From: Diaporthe sp. PMI_573 | Taxonomy: Eukaryota; Ascomycota; Sordariomycetes; Diaporthales; Diaporthaceae | Assembly (NCBI GenBank): GCA_021399435.1 | Contig: JAJTUP010000025.1 | Location: 496,001 to 560,000 of the forward strand | DNA: 64,000 bases | Direction of reading: 5' to 3' | Shown: in pieces, positions 25,201-34,879 of the stretch | Numbering within the stretch: the stretch's first letter is position 1 | Layout: each line of letters opens with the position of its first letter | Program-made: the position numbers and the translations under genes | The notes under the pieces: generated by a model | Databases searched by the model: none | What the model was told of the DNA's origin: nothing | What the model saw: only the letters and a program-made list of their open reading frames with translations

Positions 25201-25877
25201 CCTCTCTTTCTTGTGTATACATGGCACAGGGAAACTTCGAAGAGGCTTGGAAGGCTGCCACAGAATCGGCTGATGTCTGCAAGCAAGTACACGCCCCGGA
25301 GGGGCTACTCATGTCTGTGTACGTGCCTGTGTGCCGCTCTGGCTCCTCTTACAATTTGCTTTTTTTTTTTGGCCACGATTGACATGTCCTTCATGCAGAT
25401 GCATCACAACCCTCGGAAAGATACGCCTATGCGAGCGGAACCACGATCATGCCGAAGTGTTGTTATTGAAAGCCCTCGAGATGCGAACAAAGACCCAGGG
25501 AGCGTCAGAGGAGACTGCATTGGCACTTCATAATTACGCTTGCGTACTGGAAAGCAAGGGATCACTTCCTGAGGCTATGTAGTGTAATCTCTCCAATTTG
25601 AGTGACTCTACGACGGCTAACGTTGTCCAGCACCACCATGGAGCAGGCCGTGAGCATGTTGCGCCAGCTGCCAGACTCGAGGCATGTGCTAGCCAGATCA
25701 CTCTTCTACCTGAGCTGCTTTCAAACCAAACAGCACAACGCCTCAGCAGGAGGCGAAGGAAGCCTGGAGGAAGCCTTGTCACTTTACAGGAGACATTTGG
25801 GGGTGTCGGAGGCGATGAGCCTGGACGGACTTGGAACGATGGATTTCGATAGTCTGCTTGTGCACTACTTGCGCTGA
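22269..25877 (+). CDS. NLR-like STAND protein: N-terminal alpha-helical domain, NB-ARC-type NTPase, TPRs
   Basis: Signal-transduction NTPase of the kind used in fungal non-self recognition and programmed cell death. Eight exons (22269-22288, 22350-22650, 22764-23622, 23679-24267, 24347-24679, 24737-25318, 25399-25578, 25631-25877) join in frame to 1036 residues. The N-terminal ~280 residues (SNPSIAALVWGSFYTVLQ; HTQWIDAEANV) match the helical domain often seen before NACHT/NB-ARC in fungi (DUF7708-like). The NTPase has a P-loop GEGGVGKSQLALQ (~residue 321), a Walker B-like WLLVFDNVES (~400), an IIITTR sensor motif and GLALALSQV (~485). Residues ~690-1010 are TPR-like (LCERNHDHAEVLLLKALEMR and similar). 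The intron at 24680-24736 uses a GC donor (GCATGT), which restores AAWYLQERG. A further in-frame intron near 22953-23028 is possible; as written those codons are kept. Confidence 0.85.
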
Positions 25878-27053
25878 GAGTCACACTCAACCCGGCCAGA
25901 GCCTGAATATCTCGTTGAACAGAGCTGTATCCCCAACATAATCATGAAAACCATTCATCTAGAACGATGTGTTATCCTGTTTAATTATAAGCATCCACCT
26001 GAGATTAACGTGCTCTTCACCGATACCCCCGGGTGTGACCAAGAGTAGTTCAACATACCTGAGCCACTGAATCCGTACCGGCATCTCTGGTCTCTGCTAG
26101 ACCTGAAGCGTTGTTGAGAGGAATAGCCCTTCGGGTAACGCTTGAGCTGTGGGAGGCTTGGCTTGTCTGGGTGATCGTGATTGGCTTTGGGTCGTTGGTC
26201 TGTGGCTTGTGTGCTAATGCGAGGGCCGGAACGGCCGACTGCTCATCATCCATTTCATGGTAAAGCGAGTTACTGACGATGCCTGCCATTGCGATGTTGA
26301 GGATCGGTGGATTTTCGTGGCTAAGGAAAAGAGATGGTGAGACATGTTTCTTCTCCGCTTCCCAGGTTTGCGGCCATCTTCAATTTGAGCCAACACTCGC
26401 CCCCAAACGATCATGCTCACACATCATATTGGCAGGTGACAACCAAAATGTTGAAATATGCATGCAGATGAGGCTGAGAAGAAACCAGCCTCACTATGCG
26501 GTGAATCGTACCAATGATCGCCACACGGCGGGGAATGGTGTCACACACCAGCACTGATTGGGTCGGATCAAAGTGAGGCTGCAGGATTCCTATTGTTTCG
26601 GTGCGGGGTTCGTACCTACGTGATTGCTGCCTGGAACGTACTTCAAGGTATCTATACTTACGAACGGATGCCGCATTGTTGAACGAGGCAGTCTCTGAAA
26701 AGAAGGAATTTCCCGACCGCAATGGTGCTGCCTTGCAAGTTGGGCACTGAGGTTGCTCACTTTCTTGGCTTTTCCCCCTCAGATTGAGCAACCTCTGGCC
26801 AACCCCCCACAATTTCTTTTACCCCTCCTTTTGTCTGCCTGACATGACAACATCTCTTTTCATGAGGCCGCAATCGAATCGCAGCCACAGTCCCAAGCTA
26901 TTGGAGCCTGCCCGGGCATGTTAGCAACAACTACCCTGCACCGATGTTTGAGTCTGTCCCCCCCCCCCAGTTACTGATCGTTACTGGCTTTCGGACACCC
27001 CTCTAATACGTTCGATCGCGACTGATTGAGCAAGAAAACTTGGCTTCACTACC
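25878..27053. other. Intergenic between the NLR-like and M1 peptidase genes
   Basis: The - strand has open segments at 26050-26310 and 26417-26812 with plausible splice signals, for example an acceptor-like CTTAG before a frame reading HENPPILNIAMAGIVSNS. I could not chain them into a gene or match a family, so no CDS is called. A C homopolymer lies near 26960. Confidence 0.4.
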
Positions 27054-30000
27054 ATGGGAACACCTTCTTTCCCTTACCGATATCTACTTTGGGTATTCGT
27101 CCTTGGGGGGCTCATTCTTTGTCAAAACACCGTTCATGACGGGTTGGGGTATACCCCTACCGACATGTCTCCTTCCCAGTCAGGACTAGATACGCAGGCC
27201 TTTACAAATATGAGCATGAGTGACTTGAAGCGAAAACAGCTCCCAAGGACCCTAAGGCCGAGAAAATATGAGCTCTGTTTGGAGCCGGACGACAAAACGA
27301 GCAGATTTTACGGGTCTGTCACAATCAGGTAAGTACACAATTAAGTACGGCTCTAAGCCAATGGTCACTGCAAGGTAATTTGGCAGAGCTAGCTGACCTT
27401 TGGTCGTGGATTGCGTAGCTGCGACATTGTCACCCCTTCCCGCACCATCGAGCTACATTGCAAGTCTATCACAATCCAGAAAGTCATGATCTCATTTCGT
27501 GACCAGAGTATAGCTCTGGATGAGACCGCCATAAGGTGAGCCGCCGTAGTACTCCTAAAGCTCTTTCCACTTGCACGGCCCCGCCTGACAGTGTACCAAA
27601 GCTACGATGAGGAACAAGAGAAGATTTCTCTGGGTCTAGAGACCGAACTTGTCCCGGGTGAAAGTGTCAAGGTGGAATTGACATATATCGGCCAATTCAG
27701 AGATAACCTCCAAGGTCTTTATCAAACCAAGTACATGACAACAGACGAGGACGGGGTAGAGACCGAGCATCATTTGGCAGCCACATCTCTGGAGCCCACC
27801 TATGCCCGCCAGGCAAGATGCCCATGCATACATTTTCATTTGGTGAACAACACTGACATCACGTAGGTGTTTCCTTGTTTTGATGAACCTGAGCTGAAGG
27901 CAGTGTTTGTCATCTCGGCGATTGTTGATAAAACCTCGTTCTGCCGCTCCAATATGCCCATCGAACGGGTACAGCTGCTTTCTGATTCGAGGAAACGTGT
28001 CTTCTTCAAAGAGACTCCCCCCATGTCTACCTATGTGAGTTTTCTCGATACAATGCCTTGATTTGTGGAACGGTTTCTAACACCATCATCACTCAGCTTG
28101 TCGCCTTCGTATCTGGTCCACTAGCAGAAGTCAAATCCGAGACAAGTCGAGTCCCACTGTCTGTTCTCTGCCCCATAGGTTACGAGAAAGACGCAGGATA
28201 TGCCCTCGAACTGGCTGCCAGAGGTCTCCAGCTGTTCGAGGAACTACTCGGCTCTCCTTACCCGTTGCCGAAGCTCGACCTTGTCGCGATTCCAGACTTT
28301 GCCGCTGAGGCCATGGAGAACTGGGGTATTATAATGTTTAGGACCACGGCACTGCTCCTCGACCCGGAGGATAGTGCCTGGGACACGAAGCAGCGTGTCA
28401 CCGAGGTGATCCTCCATGAAATCTCGCACATGTGGTTTGGAAATCTGGTGACAATGAGATATTGGGACGGCCTGTGGCTCAAGGAGGGCTTTGCTACATT
28501 GATGGCCTGGAAAGCAATGGACGATCTCCATCCCGACTGGAAGGTCTGGGATAACTACGTCTCGGGTGACTTACAAACCGCACTAGAGCTGGACTCACTT
28601 CGAACAAGCCACGCGGTAGAGCTTGTAATTACGGATGCTGCTGAAACCAAGCAGATCTTTGACGCTATTTCTTACAAGAAGGGCTGCTGTGTGCTCACTA
28701 TGATCTGCAAGGAGTTGGGCTGGGATGGATTTCTGGGCGTTGTCAGAGCGTACCTCGACCGCCACAAATACGGGAGCACTGAGTCAGAGGATCTCTGGAA
28801 GGCTTTCGAGGAAATCACGGGGTCTCCCTACAAGGACAGGATGCACACATGGACTAAAGAAGCCGGCTATCCTGTCGTGTCGGTTACTGAGGTGTTTGAT
28901 GGGGACAAAAATACAGTCAAGGCTTTGAAGCTACGACAAGAACGCTTCATCGCCAGCGCTGCTGTGCATGGGGTTGGTCAGGCGTCCCAGCGGGCGCACC
29001 CGCTCGTGATCGGCATCCGATCAGGAGCGGACCTGCAGATGATTGAGATGCAGGAAAGAGAGATGACCATCAAGACGACGGAGGGAGGGATGGTCTTCAA
29101 AGTCAATGCTGACCACGATGGATTCTTCCGCACGGCATACTCGGCAGCCCACCTGCGAAGACTCACTCGGGCCGCAGTCGAGGGGCAGCACTTGACCCTC
29201 CGAGACTCCATTGGATTGCTATACGACCTGCGAGCACTTGTGAAGGCCGGGATAAACAGGAGCAGTGAGCTTCTGGACTCTTCCCTCGAGTTGACGCCGA
29301 TGGGTGATTACCTCGTCTGGGAGGCGATCGACCGTAACCTTCGGTCGATTCGTGAGGTCTTGAAGTTTTCGGGCGTGGAAATAGCCGATGCCCTGGACCG
29401 CTTGATGGTTGACGTGTTGGGAGCCAAGGCACGGGCGCTGGGATGGACCATCACCGGCGAAGATGACAATACACAGGTTGCATTCAAGTCATCCATGTTC
29501 AGTGGTGCTGGATTGGCAGGAGATAAAAGGTAGTGTCCTCAACTGGTTCCTACAAACTCACTTCAAGCTGACGAATGTAGCATCATCACTGTGGCAAAAG
29601 AGCTGTTCTCCGAGAGGATACGAGGAAATGAAAAGGCCATTCCTGCTTCATTGCGGTGGGAGGTCTTTGGCATCGTATCGAAGTACGGCGGCAGGGAAGA
29701 GACAGAGGCTTTATTCGACATCTGGATGCGCTCGTCGAATGAGGACGAGCGATACCTAGCACTCGAGTGCCTGGGACGAGCTCCTGACGCGGAGCTCGTG
29801 AGATGGGTTCTCAGTCACGCCTTCACGGACTCGATTCAGAACCAAGACGTAAGTCGTTTCCACCACCAATGCAGTCCCAAGTCAGATACGCCTAACAAAC
29901 ATTGTTTAGCTGTATCTGTTACTCTGGCTCATGAATTCCTCAGCCCACGGTGCACTTGAGCTGTGGGGCTGGTTTAAAGACTCCTGGGGCCGCGTGCAGG

Positions 30001-30230
30001 AGACCATGCCGGTTGACCTGCAGAGCTTGGTCCTCAAGGTTACCCTGGAAGGACTAGGGACCATGGACCACGTTTCCGACGTAAAGGGCTTTTTTGCTCA
30101 CAGAGATACGAAGGAGTACCAAAAGGTGCTTGAACAGCAGCTGGAGAGCTTGGAAATTCGGGCGCGGTGGGCTGAACGTGACAGGGAAGATGTACGGGTG
30201 TGGTTGACAAATCACAACTACCTTCGTTGA
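27054..30230 (+). CDS. M1-family zinc aminopeptidase
   Basis: Metalloprotease removing N-terminal residues from peptides (gluzincin clan, puromycin-sensitive/Ape2-like). Seven exons (27054-27328, 27419-27535, 27602-27812, 27867-28034, 28097-29529, 29581-29848, 29910-30230) give 930 residues, a normal length. Zinc site: HEISH at 364-368 and E387, after the classical 18-residue spacing; the catalytic Tyr lies in the AISYKKG motif. The exopeptidase motif reads FAAEAMENWG (E328-N332) where nearly all members have GAMEN: a Gly-to-Glu change. YARQVFPCFDEPELK is the conserved beta-domain stretch, restored only by a GC-AG intron (27813-27866, donor GCAAGA). Residues ~10-24 are hydrophobic (LLWVFVLGGLILC) and could be a membrane anchor or signal peptide. 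The ERAP1-like C-terminal helical domain is complete. Confidence 0.9.
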
Positions 30231-30445
30231 TACGAGATTCAGCAACGGTGAATCCTGAAGGTTTCTCGAGCACGAATACTCTAGAAATGCAAGGATAGTT
30301 GATATCGTGGACTACGCACGGCTCAACACTAAGACTTATAGTGCAAAATAGTGGCATCTAACAGAACACTGGTTTGCAGAAGTAGATTGGAAAGTCACTG
30401 TTTAAAGCCTTGCATAGCGAATCCCACTGTTATCGTCGATAAGAC

Positions 30446-30524
30446 ACATTGTTCCTTGTCCTTATAGGACGCTCATTGCCGTTCGAGCTTAGTAGAGAAA
30501 CTCAAAGAATACAAATAGTCCATA
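30446..30524 (+). repeat. 79-bp dispersed repeat, copy 1
   Basis: A 79-base segment beginning ACATTGTTCCTTGTCCTTAT and ending AAATAGTCCATA recurs at 44787-44865 in the same orientation and at the same length, with only a handful of substitutions. This copy lies between the convergent 3' ends of the M1 peptidase and amidoligase genes. Confidence 0.85.
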
Positions 30525-30571
30525 GAGATCGTTTGACTGGCCAGCAGCCAACACACTAGTCGTTCACAAAA

Positions 30572-31782
30572 TTATTGCCTGCCGTCGCCAGATGAAGATC
30601 CAGGCCTGGAATGAGCGGCTGCGGCCGCGGCCGCGGCTTCCGCTTCCCTCTTAGCTTTCTGCAGGATCTTTTTCAACAAAATGTTCTTCTCCTTGTCTTG
30701 CTTCAGCTTCTTGGCCAAAAGAGCAGCAGTTGGTCTCCTTGCGTCTTTGAGGACCTTGCTCCCGGTCTTGTTGCTGAAAATCGGCCCGAAAAATTCGACC
30801 CTGCTCAAGCCCCTTACTGCACCTTCTTCCACAAATTTCTGCAACCCAGAAACATTCTGCGCATACCCCTCAATGGACTGCGCGGCTGTTGATCGACGTG
30901 CTGAAAGAACAAAATTGATTGCAAGCTCCATCCAGGCGATACAACCTTGAGGAGTCGACATTCCCTCAGGCTGGCGCCATTCAATGGTAGCCTTGGTGCT
31001 CCTCTTCAGATTTTCGAAGTTCCATGAATAGTATCTGTCGTTGACCATTTCTCTACCATGGAGCTCTAGGGGATTCATGAGATCGGAAATGTTTTCCAGG
31101 GTCTTGCAACCTCGGATCAAATTGAAACATTGCGCCAACGTCAAGTCTCTGAATTGTGGGTTGCTGTTTTTAAATGTCTTGGCCCAGAAGTTGCCCCAGC
31201 GAGCCTCCGGAAGTATGGAGCCGAAGGCAGTCTCGAAATGGAGTATAGCAATGCAGATGTTCTGCACCTCTCCTACGCCCCAACTCCTTCCGGCGGGTGA
31301 GAGATGCACATGGAAACCACAGCTTTGGTTGCTTTCGATATTGCAGATGCTCTCAAGAATCTGGAACGAACGAACGATCTGCGAGCGCCAAGAGCCGGTC
31401 TTGTCGAAAGGTAAGATTGGCGAAACAAGCTCGAGAGCATCTAGTAATTTTGCACGATGAAGTCAGCAAATTTGACTCAGGTCATTGATTTGATGCTGGG
31501 AATGCTAGAGTCCGGACGCTCACGTTTCTTGTCTTTAATCTCTCCTACAACTGTGGGATCCCAGGTGATTGACCATTCCTTGTACGCTGGCCCTGTGTAT
31601 GAGCCGAAGAAATCCGTATGGACCCCTAACTCGTTCTTCTTGGTGTTGGCGTTCCAATGCTGGACAACGAGCTCTGAGAACTCTTCGGTTCCCATAGTTC
31701 TTGCGTCTACAAGAGACAACAAGCTCTCAACCTCAAGGCCAAGTCGGAGGTCGTTGTTTATGTTGTTTGTGTTGTTCGCCAT
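30572..31782 (-). CDS. Putative amidoligase (COOH-NH2 ligase of the glutamine-synthetase fold)
   Basis: Family of ATP-dependent ligases predicted to join amines or amino acids to carboxylates, distantly related to glutamine synthetase. Two exons (31782-31524, 31440-30572; 83-base intron) give 375 residues. Family marks seen: an early LGLEVESLL strand where the fold starts with an acidic metal ligand, an EWSITWDPTV strand, a second acidic strand ALELVSPILPF across the splice, and the CGFHVHLSP motif, in which the two His are expected at the active site. The C terminus is a Lys-rich helix (AALLAKKLKQDKEKN), a poly-Ala run and a Ser/Gly-rich tail. The neighbouring gamma-glutamylcyclotransferase-like gene fits, because bacterial amidoligase genes often lie next to such cyclotransferases. 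Substrate unknown. Confidence 0.8.
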
Positions 31783-33271
31783 CTTATGAAGTGATAAGAC
31801 TACCAGTGCGCTTTGTCGAGGTTATACAGGAATGAGTGGGATTTTTTATTGTGCCAAGGGGAAAGTTGAAGAATCTCGTCTGGTGAGGATTTATAGATAC
31901 TTGAATATTTTTGATGCGAGTAAGCGAGGAAGAAGCAGAATGTATGGATACTGTTGAGCGTGTTATGTTTGGCAACTTCCTGGATCAATCAGATGGACGC
32001 AGGATGCAAGCCTTCTTATACACCACGCTCGACGCTTAAGCCATTCAACACGACATTGAAACTTGCGAACCTCTTTGCCACACACGCGCTGCGGCGTAGC
32101 TTTGTGAGGAGGCTAGCGGTGATTGGGTCTCTGGGCCTGCGACCTTGGGTTTCACCAGCAATGAGGCTGCACGGGATATAATTAGGACAGTGGGGCATAT
32201 TTGATGAATTTTCTTTGGATGTCATCAGCTGTGCCGTCAACTGCAACCCACATACTAACCTTCGACAAATTCGGAACTTGAGCGAGCAATACCAACAATC
32301 ACTAAAGTTGGATCCGTATCGCTGACGAATGACATGATCTTGACCAGGGAATCAGGTTGATGACCTTTTGACCCGAGTTCCAAAATAGCTTGTGTTAAGA
32401 CTCGGGTCTCCATGAAAGAATTTCTGCTTGACATTCATTTTACACGGAATGCTTTCCAAGGTTCATTTGTTAGAGAGCTTCAATATATGGCTACAGGCCA
32501 CCATCAGATATTTGGCCCAGCCCATCGTTGAGAAGGGGCTTGAGTATGAGATACAGTACACGATCGCAATGATTACACGCTTAATTAGGGACAGATTCCG
32601 GTAGCTAATTATTGACCCTGTGCAAACAAGGGAATGTATGTGCCGCAAGCTGGCAGGGCCTAGTGGCATGAAGCCAGATATCCACGGGTCTAAATTTAAA
32701 TTCGGCTTCCAAATATTAATATCGACTGCGCCATTTACGTAAATTGGCACTCATGTCATGTTGGCCGTTGGCCGCTGAAAGACCCAGCGACCAACTGTGC
32801 CGTTGGCTACGCCTCTTTTCTCAAACTCGCTTCAGCCCCCACACATCGGAGTACCTTTGGATAAGCACCTGTGGCGGCACAGTACAGTGTAACACGGTGT
32901 AGAATAAGAGCCATACCCTAACCCTGGACAACATCTGTGGGGCTGGTAATGTACATAAGTAAATGGATGCCTAAGTACCCGAGACCCAAGCCCGTGGAAG
33001 ATTAACCGAACAGAAGCTCGTCCTGCCTCTTTCAATGCAGCTCATCCGGTGTCACCCAACAAACTGCCTGTGTCTCTCATTGTTCTCCAAGCACAAACAT
33101 CTCCTGCACCTCATCTGATCAATCTGATCTAGATCTGGGCATGCTTTGAGCTCAACGACAGACTATTGCTGTTAGATCCTATCGCAACGCTGTTGTCTTC
33201 CTTCATTTCTCCCGATTGAATTGATATAACCCTGGTCTCTGTGTCAACCTATCCATTAATCCTGTTTAAAC
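31783..33271. other. Divergent intergenic region, amidoligase / cyclotransferase
   Basis: About 1.5 kb between the divergently transcribed amidoligase and cyclotransferase-like genes, which would hold both promoters. AT-rich around 32400-32750. No coding exon supported. Confidence 0.55.
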
Positions 33272-33901
33272 ATGGCACAAGAGACAAACCATTCATCCTG
33301 CGCTCACGCAGAGACCACGGAGCACGTCCGCCAAGATCAGAGTCAATCGACAGCAATCACCTCTGCGCCATCAGCGCCAACCGAAGCTATTCGGCGCAAC
33401 CTCATGCTCCAAAAGTTCTTGGCCGCCGAAGAAGCTGATTCTGATTTTGCCGAGTTTCACAGAAAGGCTGGAATAGCAGTCGCGGAGGAGAATGCCCGAG
33501 CGCATGAGGCCAAAGAGCTATACTTCTTTTACGGCTCTCTGATGTTTCCAAGGATGCTTCAACATGTACTTGACCTGCCTGAGCTACCCGAACTGAAGCC
33601 TGCTGAGGTAGTCGGGCTTCATATGAAGATGTGGGGACCATATCCTGCTTTAGTGAATGGAGAGTCAGGGGAAGTTGTCAAGGGGATTGCGTATGAGGTC
33701 GAGGGCGGTGAACAGAAAGAGAAACTGGCCAGGTATGAAACCGAATGCTATAGGACACGCAAGTTCTACATCAATGTGCTCGGAGAGGGAAAGATTCTAG
33801 GGACTACCTTTGTGTGGAATGGACATGCGAATGAATTGGATGAAGGCGTGTTTGATGTTACGAGCTGGGAGAAGCGAATGAATCGGATGCTGGACCGTTG
33901 A
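33272..33901 (+). CDS. Gamma-glutamylcyclotransferase-like (AIG2/GGCT fold) protein
   Basis: The fold releases 5-oxoproline from gamma-glutamyl amides or peptides. Single exon, 209 residues. The first ~85 residues are a Ser/Thr/Ala-rich and then Glu/Ala-rich helical leader. The core starts with YFFYGSLMFPRML, matching the glycine/serine substrate-binding loop (YGSL) of the family. It is followed by the catalytic-acid region LARYETECYRTRKFYI, where the family has YE-x2-Y, and by a typical tail with Asp/Glu-rich loops and a final helix (WEKRMNRMLD). The start is the ATG at 33272 (AACATGGCA). The pairing with the divergent amidoligase suggests a joint role in making and breaking gamma-glutamyl-type amides, but this is inference. 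There is no signal peptide, so cytosolic. Confidence 0.85.
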   Translation: MAQETNHSSCAHAETTEHVRQDQSQSTAITSAPSAPTEAIRRNLMLQKFLAAEEADSDFAEFHRKAGIAVAEENARAHEAKELYFFYGSLMFPRMLQHVLDLPELPELKPAEVVGLHMKMWGPYPALVNGESGEVVKGIAYEVEGGEQKEKLARYETECYRTRKFYINVLGEGKILGTTFVWNGHANELDEGVFDVTSWEKRMNRMLDR

Positions 33902-34082
33902 TCTCATGATAGCAGCCGCTCTCTGACACTTTAGAATCACGACATGGTTTCAGCAGAAAAAGCTTGACTGTGGTGCTTGTGTTGTTACTTTATAAGCGTA
34001 ATTTTCTACCAGGATATTGCAGCAGCACTTCCGATCGATTTAGGAACCCTCGGATTTGTTCTCAGATCTGCAATAGTGAGCG

Positions 34083-34768
34083 ATGAGACATGTTCCATTA
34101 CTCGGTATTCAAATCTGCTTCATTGGAAATACTCTCCTCTGCACCCATGGGCATAAAGGTACTCCAGGCCAATTAACGTGGCCGGTTCCGGGTGCATTTT
34201 TCTTCAGTGGCCTAGATATCAGACAACACACCCGAAATTCCCTCACCACACTTGATATTGTAATATCCGAGCCTCAAGGCCATACGTTTCACTTGGAAAG
34301 GAACCTTGGACGATTTTTTGGTGTCTTTCACCTCGTTTCTGGCAATCGTTGCTTTCACCCTGATGAGATATCCAAGAAAGTGCGAGACGATGCTGAACCC
34401 AACTTTGCTGGTGGAAAGGCAGCTCTACAAACCGCGGCAGAGAACAGACTATCAAATGTCGTTGGGCGTCTCTTGAATGGGGGATACATTAAACCTTTGA
34501 AGCAAAGGGTGCTGATGGTGGAATGCCAGTTCCCCGTGTATTCGCCGCTGGGAATGGGAATGATTATAAGTAATCTGAATCATACCGCACCGCTGAGTAC
34601 AAGTAAGCCAAGCTGCAGCCCACGTGCGACCCATTCATACCGTGAATTTCTCGCTTGTCAGCACAATTGACCATTGCACGTGACTACGCATATGTGGCCC
34701 ACTGGGAATCCAGCCTGGAGCTCCGTAAGGCGGGGGACATGCTCCTCACTGCGGCAGACTTTTACTGA
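34083..34768 (+). CDS. Uncharacterised two-exon protein
   Basis: Family not recognised. Exons 34083-34602 and 34662-34768 give up to 208 residues. The 59-base intron has a strong GTAAGC donor and TTGTCAG acceptor, and splicing opens a frame (TTQLTIARDYAYVAHWESSL...LLTAADFY) that ends neatly at a TGA, good evidence that the gene is real. The middle reads as an ordinary globular protein (DIVISEPQGHTFHLERNLGR; NVVGRLLNGGYIKPLKQRVL). The first ~50 residues look less convincing, so the true start may be downstream or after an unseen intron. It follows the cyclotransferase-like gene in the same direction, 181 bases after its stop. Confidence 0.55.
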
Positions 34769-34879
34769 AATTGATCTTATAACTTTGACAGATACATCCT
34801 TCCATCTTCTCTTCCTGAACAGGCATTCTGTGACGACACCAGGACATTAGAACCGAGAAGAAAATCTGGATTCCATAAC

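Noticed and set aside
26050..26812. Possible two- or three-exon gene on the - strand
   Set aside because: Some splice-like signals exist, but I could not build a continuous frame with a start, stop and recognisable content.
30446..30524. 79-bp repeat considered as a tRNA- or 5S-derived SINE
   Set aside because: No A-box/B-box pattern or terminal A-tract seen in either copy.
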